Of a stretch of DNA of 64,000 bases, positions 35,890 to 46,243 are shown piece after piece. Every line of letters begins with the position of its first letter. The stretch's first letter is position 1. Both the position numbers and the translations under genes were made by a program. Source of the stretch: Rhizobium rhizogenes (lineage in GTDB: Bacteria > Pseudomonadota > Alphaproteobacteria > Rhizobiales > Rhizobiaceae); contig NZ_CP019702.2 of NCBI RefSeq assembly GCF_002005205.3, positions 1,740,001 through 1,804,000 on the forward strand. The letters run 5' to 3'. The notes under the pieces were generated by a model that saw only the letters and a program-made list of their open reading frames with translations, did no database searches and was not told the origin of the DNA.

Positions 35890-38800
35890 ATGGCTTTAGC
35901 AATTACTGCGGATCAATATGAAGTTATCCGGCAATATGCCGATGCTGGCGATTACAAATCTGGATGGAAGTATCTATCCAGTATCGGCGATAACTATGCT
36001 GACAATGCGTATGGTGTGACGAATGTTGACTATGGAAGCATGGGCGAAATGCTTTCCAGTTCGCTTTGGATGAAATCTCTGGTTAGATTTCATTGGATCC
36101 GGACAGCAGGTGAGGACAACTACAACGCCAAGTTCTCGAGTGTTGCTGTCCAACATTTCCAGCAGTACGTTGATTATATTGGAAGCAACGGCTTTCTATT
36201 GCCAAATACACAACAAATTGAGCAAAGTTACAGAGCCGCAGTCGTCGGAAATGGCCTTCCAGCAACAACCGCATTTGACGGTATATTTACCAATACTATT
36301 GGCCAGACAGGTTTAGATTGGCCAGATTTTTTAGGAGTAGAAGCAGAAAGGCAGGTCGATTCCAGCGTATTTGACGATATTAGCCGAGCTGAGGCGTGGG
36401 CTATACTAATTCTAGATTTTGGCGAAGCTACCGCATATCACGCAGCGATAATGTATACTTTGTCCGCGATGGGTATGGGTAGTGAGGAGGCGGCCGCGTT
36501 CCTGAGAAGAGTCTTGGCGGCGGAGTTTGTTCAGTGTTTCCCAGCATGGACTGATATTCTTCTCCACGATGGCAAAACGAAGCCAATTGCCGAGATTGCG
36601 GTCGGCGATCTAGTGATGTCCTTTGACGGTAAAGGTGAACTGGTATCGAACAAAGTCACGCGTCTCTTTGGTAACGTGACACAGGAATGGTTAGAATTGA
36701 GCTTTCCAGAGGACTCTGGCCTGGACACGCTTGTTGTGACGCCAGGGCATAGGTTCTTGACGCCTGATGGTAAGTTTACAGCGATTTCCGAGTTGGTTGA
36801 TAGAAGCACTGGACGTGCCGAACTCGTTCTGGCGGATGGCTTGCCAATTGTCGCATCGACGCAACGCGTCGTTTATAGTGAGGAGACGGCAGATCTGTAT
36901 GAGCAGCAGATTGATCCTGATGATGCAGTCACTGCCGCAATAAACAGCCAAAACGGATGGAAAACTTACAACTTCGAAGTAGAAGTCTTGCACACTTATG
37001 TCGCAGGTGGCCTGCGCGTGCACAACGATTCGCTATTTCTTCCACAAACAGAAGAAGCCAGACTTGCCGACGATATTCTAAGTAAGATTTCAAACATCAT
37101 TTTCGCTGATAACCCTTGGCAGAATATCTTGATCGGTTCCGCCTTGCGCTCCTTTGGGTCTGTTGCTCAGGATGCGCTGTTTGGTGAGGATGATTTTAAC
37201 GGCGAACTCTTGTTGGGCCGGTACGCCCTGAACGTTATTGGAAGTGTGGGAGGATACGCTGGTCGCGCACTAGTTTCTGCGCTCATTGACGATGCAGATA
37301 TTGATCCGGCACTCGCCAGCGCATTGTCAATCTTTGCTCAACAGGCAGGTTCCAATCTGGCCCAGCTCGCTGCGTTTGAGTTCCTCGCTGCAAACGCTGG
37401 CGGAACTATTGCATTTGAGGCGCAACAAGCGCTCGACAATTCCGCCAATGGATTCAACTTCGGCGAGATTATTGCATCCGCCGGCTTTGCCGCGCTTGGG
37501 TCCTATGCCGGGTCACAATTAGCCGATTTGCTCGATATGGACCCCGAGCTCGCAGCACTTGTTGCAGGCCCGACGCAGGCTGCTATCATCAAAGTCGGTG
37601 ACAATATTATTGCCGGAAATGCTTGGAATCTGGGCGTCTCGAGTACCATGCTCACGTCGCTCGGGAGTGTTGCGGGGACAATTCTCGCCAACAATATAGG
37701 TAATTTCGATACCTATACGGAGCAGGTAGGTTCGAATATCGGCTCCAATATCGGCGCATTCATCTTCAGTTCGCTTGGACCGGTTGGAACATTTATCGGA
37801 TCTCTCCTGGGAGGTTTGCTCGGTGGACTTATCGGAGGGATATTCGGTGACGATCCGGAGGGGTTCGCCGATGTCGAATTCAATACCCTTGAGGATCTGT
37901 ATCGAATTTCGAGGGTTTACGGCGAAGATCGCGCACACAAAGACGTCGCACGAGATTTGGCCGAAAGCCACATCAGCATTGTGAAGTCCATTCTCGATCT
38001 GGTGGATGGGGACGTGCTGGCCGGTAACGTTGCTCGCCTCACCTTCGGTTTCGTGGAAGAAGATTTTTCCGTCAAAATTGACGGTCAGGAATATAGTCTC
38101 GGATCGGATGCCAAAAGCACGATCAATATAGGTGTGTTCGAGGCGCTGCGATCCATGCAGATAGCTGGCGGTGATGTGTATACGCGCCGCGCAATCCATA
38201 CCACGCTGGAGACCTACCAGGAATGGTCGATCGATGCCGATGGTGCGACCGCTGTTCCCCGAACGGTGATTGATCCGACAGGCGGAAGCGCAAGTGCGCA
38301 AGAGACTTCAAGTTCGGACGCTCTCAATCAATTGATGTCCGCATTGATGATCGCCAAGGAGTACCAGAACTATCTCCGGAACATTTCTGCGATTAATGCC
38401 ATTATTGCGGCTGATCCGAACAGTGAATTCGCCATCGGCTGGCAGATGACATTGGCGCAGGCATTTGCGCTGGGCATTCATCAGCGATCGGAAATCGACT
38501 GGACGGGTGGCTGGGACTGGTGGCTGCAGCATAACGCTGTCACCAGTGATAAAGTCGTCTTCACCTATCTTGATGGAGAGCGCTGGTTCGTCCTCGGAAC
38601 GAATTCACCAGCAGTGATTGCTGATACGATAGCGCCAGGACAGAAAGACACGATCAGTGGCGGAGATCGTTCTGATTATATATTTATCGATGGCGACAGA
38701 TTTGACGGCGATGTTTCCCAGGCCGGTAAGACTGGAGAATTCATTGGTTTCAATGGCTTTGACAGGGCCGGCAAAACCGAGATTGGCTTTGCCGCGCGGA

Positions 38801-41800
38801 TAAACGGTGGCGCAGGTGACGATCAGATTTACGGCGGCGACCTCGGCAATGATCTTTTTGGTGGTGCTGGTAACGATCTTCTGATTGGTGGAAAACTTGA
38901 TGACTGGCTGTTCGGTGGGGATGGAGACGATGTTCTTCTCGCCGGCGGAGGGCTTGGCGATGTTCTGGATGGAGGATCTGGAAACGATCGCTTATTGGGC
39001 GACGATTCCGAAGACTGGCTCTCAGGCGGTACCGGCGATGATGTACTGCGCGGCTTTGCCGGCAATGACATCCTGGAGGGCGGAGCCGGTCGTGATGTAT
39101 TGATCGGCGGCGATGGTGCGGACAGATATGTCTACCGCGTTGATAGCGGTGTAGATGTGGTGACCGACTCTGGAGTGACCGGAAACGATGTCATAGTATT
39201 TGGAAACGGCATTCTTCCCTCTGACCTGATCATCTACCGTTCGGCAGTTGGCGATGATCTCATGATCCGGTTCAACGGCAACGATTCAGCGCTTCTCGTC
39301 ATTACCGGTGGCTTTCTGACCGACTTCAGCGGTATCGAACGCTTCGAATTTGCCGATGGAACGGTGTGGTCAAAGGGCCAGATAATTTCTGCGATTGCGC
39401 AGGGCGTCCTTCCTTCGCTTACACATATGGGCGATGGAGCATCCACTATCATTGCTGGCACGCTCGGTGATGATGATCTGGCCGGTTCGGGTGGAGACGA
39501 TATCCTCCAGGGAGGTGTCGGATCTGACACCTACCGCTTCAATCTCGGTGATGGGGCGGACACCATCATCGACCTCGGTCTTTCTCGCGACATCGACCGG
39601 GTGGTGTTTGGAGCCGGTATTGTCCCCGCTAATCTGGTTCTGAGCAGGGATTCTGCCAATAGTTCTGTGCTTGTGATTGGCGTTGAAGGCACGAACGACA
39701 AGCTTTCGGTCCACTATCGGAATCCCGATTTTTCGGACGGGATTGAATTATTCGAATTCGCTGACGGCACCCGCCTGTCTTACGGAGAGCTTAACAAGCT
39801 TTACATCAATCAGAACCAGACGACGGGTAACGACATTCTGGTTGGCGGATTCTCTGACGAGATCCTATCTGGTGGCAAAGGTAACGACACACTGCGTGGC
39901 GGCGGTGGGTATGATCAACTTGTTGGGGGAGAAGGCGACGACACCTACCTCTACCATCGAGGTGACGGGTACATCGTCATTTCAGAGAATTCTGGTGCAG
40001 ATAAACTGGTTTTCGGCGCAGGCATTTCTTACGAGGACGTCCATTTGTCGGTGGGCGGCAGGGATGATCGTTCGTTGCTCATTACATTCCGCGGAATGCC
40101 TGGACGCATTGAGTTATTTGGTCAGCTTTATAGTTTTGGTGTCGAGCAGTTCGTGTTCTCGGATGGAACGATCTGGTCGGCTCAAGACATAAAGAGTGCC
40201 CTTACAGCCAGAGTTACGGATAGAAATGATGACCGGATTGTCGGATCGTCTCAGGCGGACGTGCTGCATGGCGGGTCGGGCGACGATCGGATTTACGGTT
40301 ATAACGACAACGACCAGATCAGAGGTGGCACCGGCGACGATGTTCTGATCGGCGGCTGGCACGACGACACCTATTTCTACGATCTTGGTGATGGAAACGA
40401 TGTGATCGTTGAGGGCAGCTATGACGGTGATAACGACAGGCTTGTCTTTGGCACGGGTATATCATTGGGCAATCTGACATACAGTCAGGGCCCCTATGCA
40501 GCGGCAAACGGCTGGATCACGTTCGGCGATGGTACGCGCCTGACCTTACTGGGTCTGGGCAATAGCAGCGGAAGCGGGGTTAACCGGATAGAGACGGCCG
40601 ATGGCACGGTGCTTGTGGGTCAACAGGTGCTAGACCTGTTCCGTTCGTCGTGGATGAGTGCAGGCAAGGATATTATCAGGGGTTTTAATGTCGCTGACGT
40701 CATTAACGGCGGGTCGGGCGACGATCGGATTTACGGTTATAACGACAACGACCAGATCAGAGGTGGCACCGGCGACGATGTTCTGATCGGCGGCTGGCAC
40801 GACGACACCTATTTCTACGATCTTGGTGATGGAAACGATGTGATCGTTGAGGGCAGCTATGACGGTGATAACGACAGGCTTGTCTTTGGCACGGGTATTT
40901 CATTGGGCAATCTGACATACAGTCAGGGCCCCTATGCAGCGGCAAACGGCTGGATCACGTTCGGCGATGGTACGCGCCTGACCTTACTGGGTCTGGGCAA
41001 TAGCAGCGGAAGCGGGGTTAACCGGATAGAGACGGCCGATGGCACGGTGCTTGTGGGTCAACAGGTGCTAGACCTGTTCCGTTCGTCGTGGATGAGTGCA
41101 GGCAAGGATATTATCAGGGGTTTTAATGTCGCTGACGTCATTAACGGCGGGTCGGGCGACGATCGGATTTACGGTTATAACGACAACGACCAGATCAGAG
41201 GTGGCACCGGCGACGATGTTCTGATCGGCGGCTGGCACGACGACACCTATTTCTACGATCTTGGTGATGGAAACGATGTGATCGTTGAGGGCAGCTATGA
41301 CGGTGATAACGACAGGCTTGTCTTTGGCACGGGTATTTCATTGGGCAATCTGACATACAGTCAGGGCCCCTATGCAGCGGCAAACGGCTGGATCACGTTC
41401 GGCGATGGTACGCGCCTGACCTTACTGGGTCTGGGCAATAGCAGCGGAAGCGGGGTTAACCGGATAGAGACGGCCGATGGCACGGTGCTTGTGGGTCAAC
41501 AGGTGCTAGACCTGTTCCGTTCGTCGTGGATGAGTGCAGGCAAGGATATTATCAGGGGTTTTAATGTCGCTGACGTCATTAACGGCGGGTCGGGCGACGA
41601 TCGGATTTACGGTTATAACGACAACGACCAGATCAGAGGTGGCACCGGCGACGATGTTCTGATCGGCGGCTGGCACGACGACACCTATTTCTACGATCTT
41701 GGTGATGGAAACGATGTGATCGTTGAGGCGAGCAACGAAGGGAGTAACGACAGGCTTGTTTTCGGACCGGGTATTCTTGCCGCGCAACTGGCTTTTAGTT

Positions 41801-44800
41801 TTGACGTCCATGACACAGACACGCTGATAATACATTTGCCAGATGCATCAACAATCACCATCAAAGATGCTTTCGGATCAACCGGGGCTGGCATAGACCG
41901 TCTCGAATTTGCAGATGGCACGATCTGGAATCGTGATCAACTTACTGCGGTGGTCGGAAGAACGCAGGCCTTGTTGAATGCCATTAGCGGTGATGGCGGC
42001 GCGAATACACTCCTCGGAACATCCGGAAACGATAGCTTGAAAGGTCTGGATGGCGCCGATACGATTTCTGGTGACGCGGGCGACGACTATGCCGATGGCG
42101 GATGGGGCGACGACATCTATGTCTTCAATCGTGGTGATGGGCACGATGTGTTCTACGGTAACATCGGTTCTGACACGCTGCGATTTGGCGCCAACATTTC
42201 TCCCGCCGATATCGTTGTGCAACTGATGGAGGCGGATCACTCCTTCCTGACGCTGAAGATAGCGGGAACGACTGACGAGGTCAGCATCAGGGACGTTGAA
42301 AAGATCGAGTTTGCCGATGGCACGGTCTGGACGGAGGCGCAACTCTATCAGGTCTACGCTGACCAGAACTCGACCTCCAGCGATGACTATATCCATACCT
42401 ATGACGGCAACGATGTGATCAATTCCGGTGCTGGTGACGATCGTATTTATGCCGACGAGGGGCATGACACGATCTCGGGTGGCGCTGGCGACGATTACGT
42501 CGATGCGGGTTATGGCAACGACACTTACGTCTTCAACCGTGGTGATGGTCGCGACGTGGTGGATGGCAATTATGGCAGCGATACGCTGCGATTTGGCGCC
42601 AACGTTTCTCCCGCCGATATCGTTGTGCAACTGATGGAGGCGGATCACTCCTTCCTGACGCTGAAGATAGCGGGAACGACTGACGAGGTCAGCATCAGGG
42701 ACGTTGAAAAGATCGAGTTTGCCGATGGCACGGTCTGGACGGAGGCGCAGCTCTATCAGGTCTACGCTGACCAGAACTCGACCTCCAGCGATGACTATAT
42801 CCATACCTATGACGGCAACGATGTGATCAATTCCGGTGCTGGTGACGATCGTATTTATGCCGACGAGGGGCATGACACGATCTCGGGTGGCGCTGGCGAC
42901 GATTACGTCGATGCGGGTTATGGCAACGACACTTACGTCTTCAACCGTGGTGATGGTCGCGACGTGGTGGATGGCAATTATGGCAGCGACACGCTGCGAT
43001 TTGGCGCCAACATTTCTCCCGCCGATATCGTTGTGCAACTGATGGAGGCGGATCACTCCTTCCTGACGCTGAAGATAGCGGGAACGACTGACGAGGTCAG
43101 CATCGGGGACGTTGAGAAGATCGAATTTGCCGATGGCACGGTCTGGACGGAGGCGCAACTCTATCAGGTCTACGCTGACCAGAACTCGACCTCCAGCGAT
43201 GACTATATCCATACCTATGACGGCAACGATGTGATCAATTCCGGTGCTGGTGACGATCGTATTTATGCCGACGAGGGGCATGACACGATCTCGGGTGGCG
43301 CTGGCGACGATTACGTCGATGCGGGTTATGGCAACGACACTTACGTCTTCAACCGTGGTGATGGTCGCGACGTGGTGGATGGCAATTATGGCAGCGACAC
43401 GCTGCGATTTGGCGCCAACGTTTCTCCCGCCGATATCGTTGTGCAACTGATGGAGGCGGATCACTCCTTCCTGACGCTGAAGATAGCGGGAACGACTGAC
43501 GAGGTCAGCATCGGGGACGTTGAAAAGATCGAGTTTGCCGATGGCACGGTCTGGACGGAGACGCAGCTCTATCAGGTCTACGCTGACCAGAACTCGACTT
43601 CCGGTGATGACTATATCCATACCTATGACGGCAACGATGTGATCAATTCCGGTGCTGGTGACGATCGTATTTACGCCGACGAGGGGCATGACACGATCTC
43701 GGGTGGCGCTGGCGACGATTACGTCGATGCGGGTTATGGCAACGACACTTACGTCTTCAACCGTGGTGATGGTCGCGACGTGGTGGATGGCAATTATGGC
43801 AGCGATACGCTGCGATTTGGCGCGACAATCGCAGTGGGTGATCTGCGAGTATTCAGTGACCCGTCTGGCTGGACAACAATAATCCTGCCTGACACGGGTG
43901 ATATTGTTGAGATATCATCTGTTGAATTCGTCGAGTTTGCCGACGGGACGCGAATCTCCCTGTCGGACTTGCCAAAAATCGAACAACAATCCTCAACCAG
44001 TGTCGGAACAGTTCTGGGAACTTCAGCAAGCGATATCCTCATCGGGACCGCAGGAAACGATAACCTGCGGGGGCTCGGAGGCGATGATCGTTTGGCAGGC
44101 GGTCTCGGTGCAGACACTTACGTCTTTGGACTTGGAGATGGACACGATACGATCGAAGAGGGTGCCGACGTCACATCAACCGATACGCTTGAACTGGGCA
44201 GCGGAATAATGGCTAGCGACGTTTTCTTTGAAAGATCAGCGCAGAACGCTGACGATCTCGTTATGCGTATCAGATCGCGCGAAGAAACGATCGTTCTGAA
44301 AAATCAGTTGGCGACAAATGGTGCCGGAATTGAGCGCCTGCTGTTTGCAAATGGTACAGTTTGGACGAGGGCGAATATCACAGCGACCGCTGGAGGTAAT
44401 CAATCCTCAAATGGTGATGATATTCTTACGGGAACCTATCGAGCCGATATCCTGCGCGGCGGAACGGGGAATGATGTTCTAAACGGTGGACAGGGGGCGG
44501 ACCGCTACCTGTACTCGCTTGGCGATGGAAACGACAGAATTTCCGACCTTTCGCCGGTGGATGAAATCGACGAACTCGTTTTCGAATTCGCTTATTCGGG
44601 CTCAGGTATCGCTTTCAAGCGCGCCGTCGACGGTACCTCTCTGCTGATCACAGTCGGCGGCTCGTCGATCGTTATCGAAAACCAGTTGGATGGCTCCGGT
44701 CATGGTATCGATCTGGTGACGTTCTCCTCGGGAGAACATTTGAGCCGCAGCGACATCGAGACGCTTGTCCTCGCATCTTCGATGACCTCCGGAAATGACG

Positions 44801-46233
44801 TGATCGACGGCACGGGGGGAAGCGATGTGATAAGCGGCGGGGCCGGCGATGATGTCGCAGACGGCAAGGAAGGCTCCGACACCTATCATTTCGGCGCAAA
44901 CGATGGACATGATGTCATCCAGGACAGCGGTCGGAATCCCGCTAACGACGTTCTTGTCTTCGGCACGGGGATTTTCTCGACGTCGGTTCGCATCTTGCGT
45001 GAAACGAGCGGTCTTTACAGGATCGAAGGCGATAACAACACTTGGTCGATTACCTTGGTGGGCGAGTTTGGTGGCATCGAAGAGTTCAGATTTGCCGACA
45101 ACGTGGTGTGGTCGCAAACAGTCTTTAAGCAGACATACTACAACAGCCTTGCATCCGGGAATAATGGGACAATTGTCGGTGATGCAACGAACGAGACCAT
45201 CAACGGTGGTGCGGCATCAGAGCTCATCCGTGGTGGGGCGGGCGATGACCAATTAAGCGGAGCTGGAGGGGATGACGTTATCTTCGGTGACGCGGGTAAT
45301 GACACCCTGTTCGGCGGTGACGGAAATGACACTCTTGAAGGTGGGCTTGGCCTTGATCATTACGATGGCGGCAATGGCTTCGATACCGTTGATTTCAGCT
45401 ACTCCTCTGCCGATTGGGTCGTCGATCTTTCGGTCGGTAAGGCTCACACGCACGATAACCCGGACGGAATTGAGACAATAACCTCAATTGAAAAGATCGT
45501 AACGGGTTCCGGTGATGATAATTTGACGGGCGGGACTGGTGACGAGGTTTTTGTCGCCGGGGCAGGTAATGACCGTTTGGATGGAGCAGATGGCGACGAT
45601 GAACTGATTGGCGGGAAGGGTAACGACACATATGTTTACATCCGAGGGGGCGGTCACGACATAGTGGTAGAGGCCTTGGCGGAAGGCGCCTCCGACAGCT
45701 TGACAGTGACAGGTCTTGCTTTCTCGGATGTCGGTCTCACGCGGCAAGGAGAAGACTTACTTATCACGGTACCGGAATCGTCATCAGGTCTTGGCGATGG
45801 TGGTTCTATCCTTGTGAAGAATACGCTGATCGATGATGATGCAGGCGTGGAGAGCTTCGTATTTACGGACTGGACCTATAGCAAGACGGACATGCGTTCC
45901 GTGCTTCTTTCGCAGCTCACCACATCTGGCAATGACGTGATCGAAGGTTTTGGCAACACTGGAGACTATCTTGAGGGTGGCGCGGGCAACGACGCTTTCG
46001 TATTCAAGCCTAACTTCGGTTGGGATACGATCGGCGACTTTGTTGCGGGAGCTGGAACAGATGATGTTCTCGAATTCCGCGGCGGGGTCTTGGCAGACTT
46101 CGAGGCAGTTCTGGCTGCCGCTTCACAGGTTGGTAATGACACCATTATCAACATTGACGGCACCAACGGCATTACACTCGCAAATGTCAATCTCTCCGAC
46201 TTGCATCGAGATGACGTGCGATTTGTTGCCTAG
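35890..46233 (+). CDS. Giant RTX protein with internal Hint domain (putative acylated toxin, type I secreted)
   Basis: 3447 residues, acidic. Order: unique N-terminal region (1-215); Hint/intein-like domain (216-379) with C216, block B T284-x-x-H287 and C-terminal H378-N379; glycine-rich hydrophobic region (about 398-660, ending SLGPVGTFIGSLLGGLLGG) that could insert in membranes; linker; then RTX nonapeptides (GGxGxDxxx) from about residue 970 to the end, alternating with PF06594-like segments (IERFEFADGTVWS). Two blocks of near-identical DNA repeats lie at residues 1461-1946 and 2095-2644. The C-terminus (FKPNFGWDTIGDFVAG...LANVNLSDLHRDDVRFVA) is a typical uncleaved T1SS signal. Residue 380 is Asp, so the Hint domain should cleave rather than splice. 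Expected to be acylated by the HlyC-like enzyme and exported by the following transporter. Confidence 0.9.
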   Translation: MALAITADQYEVIRQYADAGDYKSGWKYLSSIGDNYADNAYGVTNVDYGSMGEMLSSSLWMKSLVRFHWIRTAGEDNYNAKFSSVAVQHFQQYVDYIGSNGFLLPNTQQIEQSYRAAVVGNGLPATTAFDGIFTNTIGQTGLDWPDFLGVEAERQVDSSVFDDISRAEAWAILILDFGEATAYHAAIMYTLSAMGMGSEEAAAFLRRVLAAEFVQCFPAWTDILLHDGKTKPIAEIAVGDLVMSFDGKGELVSNKVTRLFGNVTQEWLELSFPEDSGLDTLVVTPGHRFLTPDGKFTAISELVDRSTGRAELVLADGLPIVASTQRVVYSEETADLYEQQIDPDDAVTAAINSQNGWKTYNFEVEVLHTYVAGGLRVHNDSLFLPQTEEARLADDILSKISNIIFADNPWQNILIGSALRSFGSVAQDALFGEDDFNGELLLGRYALNVIGSVGGYAGRALVSALIDDADIDPALASALSIFAQQAGSNLAQLAAFEFLAANAGGTIAFEAQQALDNSANGFNFGEIIASAGFAALGSYAGSQLADLLDMDPELAALVAGPTQAAIIKVGDNIIAGNAWNLGVSSTMLTSLGSVAGTILANNIGNFDTYTEQVGSNIGSNIGAFIFSSLGPVGTFIGSLLGGLLGGLIGGIFGDDPEGFADVEFNTLEDLYRISRVYGEDRAHKDVARDLAESHISIVKSILDLVDGDVLAGNVARLTFGFVEEDFSVKIDGQEYSLGSDAKSTINIGVFEALRSMQIAGGDVYTRRAIHTTLETYQEWSIDADGATAVPRTVIDPTGGSASAQETSSSDALNQLMSALMIAKEYQNYLRNISAINAIIAADPNSEFAIGWQMTLAQAFALGIHQRSEIDWTGGWDWWLQHNAVTSDKVVFTYLDGERWFVLGTNSPAVIADTIAPGQKDTISGGDRSDYIFIDGDRFDGDVSQAGKTGEFIGFNGFDRAGKTEIGFAARINGGAGDDQIYGGDLGNDLFGGAGNDLLIGGKLDDWLFGGDGDDVLLAGGGLGDVLDGGSGNDRLLGDDSEDWLSGGTGDDVLRGFAGNDILEGGAGRDVLIGGDGADRYVYRVDSGVDVVTDSGVTGNDVIVFGNGILPSDLIIYRSAVGDDLMIRFNGNDSALLVITGGFLTDFSGIERFEFADGTVWSKGQIISAIAQGVLPSLTHMGDGASTIIAGTLGDDDLAGSGGDDILQGGVGSDTYRFNLGDGADTIIDLGLSRDIDRVVFGAGIVPANLVLSRDSANSSVLVIGVEGTNDKLSVHYRNPDFSDGIELFEFADGTRLSYGELNKLYINQNQTTGNDILVGGFSDEILSGGKGNDTLRGGGGYDQLVGGEGDDTYLYHRGDGYIVISENSGADKLVFGAGISYEDVHLSVGGRDDRSLLITFRGMPGRIELFGQLYSFGVEQFVFSDGTIWSAQDIKSALTARVTDRNDDRIVGSSQADVLHGGSGDDRIYGYNDNDQIRGGTGDDVLIGGWHDDTYFYDLGDGNDVIVEGSYDGDNDRLVFGTGISLGNLTYSQGPYAAANGWITFGDGTRLTLLGLGNSSGSGVNRIETADGTVLVGQQVLDLFRSSWMSAGKDIIRGFNVADVINGGSGDDRIYGYNDNDQIRGGTGDDVLIGGWHDDTYFYDLGDGNDVIVEGSYDGDNDRLVFGTGISLGNLTYSQGPYAAANGWITFGDGTRLTLLGLGNSSGSGVNRIETADGTVLVGQQVLDLFRSSWMSAGKDIIRGFNVADVINGGSGDDRIYGYNDNDQIRGGTGDDVLIGGWHDDTYFYDLGDGNDVIVEGSYDGDNDRLVFGTGISLGNLTYSQGPYAAANGWITFGDGTRLTLLGLGNSSGSGVNRIETADGTVLVGQQVLDLFRSSWMSAGKDIIRGFNVADVINGGSGDDRIYGYNDNDQIRGGTGDDVLIGGWHDDTYFYDLGDGNDVIVEASNEGSNDRLVFGPGILAAQLAFSFDVHDTDTLIIHLPDASTITIKDAFGSTGAGIDRLEFADGTIWNRDQLTAVVGRTQALLNAISGDGGANTLLGTSGNDSLKGLDGADTISGDAGDDYADGGWGDDIYVFNRGDGHDVFYGNIGSDTLRFGANISPADIVVQLMEADHSFLTLKIAGTTDEVSIRDVEKIEFADGTVWTEAQLYQVYADQNSTSSDDYIHTYDGNDVINSGAGDDRIYADEGHDTISGGAGDDYVDAGYGNDTYVFNRGDGRDVVDGNYGSDTLRFGANVSPADIVVQLMEADHSFLTLKIAGTTDEVSIRDVEKIEFADGTVWTEAQLYQVYADQNSTSSDDYIHTYDGNDVINSGAGDDRIYADEGHDTISGGAGDDYVDAGYGNDTYVFNRGDGRDVVDGNYGSDTLRFGANISPADIVVQLMEADHSFLTLKIAGTTDEVSIGDVEKIEFADGTVWTEAQLYQVYADQNSTSSDDYIHTYDGNDVINSGAGDDRIYADEGHDTISGGAGDDYVDAGYGNDTYVFNRGDGRDVVDGNYGSDTLRFGANVSPADIVVQLMEADHSFLTLKIAGTTDEVSIGDVEKIEFADGTVWTETQLYQVYADQNSTSGDDYIHTYDGNDVINSGAGDDRIYADEGHDTISGGAGDDYVDAGYGNDTYVFNRGDGRDVVDGNYGSDTLRFGATIAVGDLRVFSDPSGWTTIILPDTGDIVEISSVEFVEFADGTRISLSDLPKIEQQSSTSVGTVLGTSASDILIGTAGNDNLRGLGGDDRLAGGLGADTYVFGLGDGHDTIEEGADVTSTDTLELGSGIMASDVFFERSAQNADDLVMRIRSREETIVLKNQLATNGAGIERLLFANGTVWTRANITATAGGNQSSNGDDILTGTYRADILRGGTGNDVLNGGQGADRYLYSLGDGNDRISDLSPVDEIDELVFEFAYSGSGIAFKRAVDGTSLLITVGGSSIVIENQLDGSGHGIDLVTFSSGEHLSRSDIETLVLASSMTSGNDVIDGTGGSDVISGGAGDDVADGKEGSDTYHFGANDGHDVIQDSGRNPANDVLVFGTGIFSTSVRILRETSGLYRIEGDNNTWSITLVGEFGGIEEFRFADNVVWSQTVFKQTYYNSLASGNNGTIVGDATNETINGGAASELIRGGAGDDQLSGAGGDDVIFGDAGNDTLFGGDGNDTLEGGLGLDHYDGGNGFDTVDFSYSSADWVVDLSVGKAHTHDNPDGIETITSIEKIVTGSGDDNLTGGTGDEVFVAGAGNDRLDGADGDDELIGGKGNDTYVYIRGGGHDIVVEALAEGASDSLTVTGLAFSDVGLTRQGEDLLITVPESSSGLGDGGSILVKNTLIDDDAGVESFVFTDWTYSKTDMRSVLLSQLTTSGNDVIEGFGNTGDYLEGGAGNDAFVFKPNFGWDTIGDFVAGAGTDDVLEFRGGVLADFEAVLAAASQVGNDTIINIDGTNGITLANVNLSDLHRDDVRFVA
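40270..41728 (+). repeat. 438-bp tandem repeat block inside the RTX gene (3.3 copies)
   Basis: Copies start at 40270, 40708, 41146 and 41584; the last stops at about 41728. Each full unit encodes 146 residues: three RTX nonapeptides, then DDTYFYDLGDGNDVIVEG and ITFGDGTRLTLLGLG. Copies 1 and 2 differ, as far as I can see, by one silent base (ATA to ATT, Ile, near 40458). Near-identity at silent sites means recent amplification or ongoing homogenisation. Confidence 0.95.
42172..43823 (+). repeat. 408-bp tandem repeat block inside the RTX gene (4 copies)
   Basis: The unit of 136 residues recurs at 42172, 42580, 42988 and 43396, with 20 bp of a fifth at 43804. Variant sites follow a pattern: ISPAD/VSPAD alternates I, V, I, V, while SIRDV/SIGDV runs R, R, G, G. 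The alternation suggests duplication of a two-unit segment followed by conversion. A long minus-strand open frame here is only a by-product of the repeat. Confidence 0.95.
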
Positions 46234-46243
46234 GAACTGACCC

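Noticed and set aside
36535..37026. Hint domain as a splicing mini-intein
   Set aside because: The residue after the terminal Asn is Asp, not Cys/Ser/Thr, so ligation of flanks is not expected; no homing endonuclease is present.
41878..43689. 603-residue minus-strand open frame opposite the RTX repeats
   Set aside because: It is periodic with the 408-bp repeat of the RTX gene, has no ribosome site or family similarity, and exists because the plus-strand repeat lacks antisense stops.
40270..43823. Regularly spaced repeats considered as a CRISPR array
   Set aside because: Units are 408 and 438 bp, in frame and coding, without short repeat/spacer structure or cas genes.
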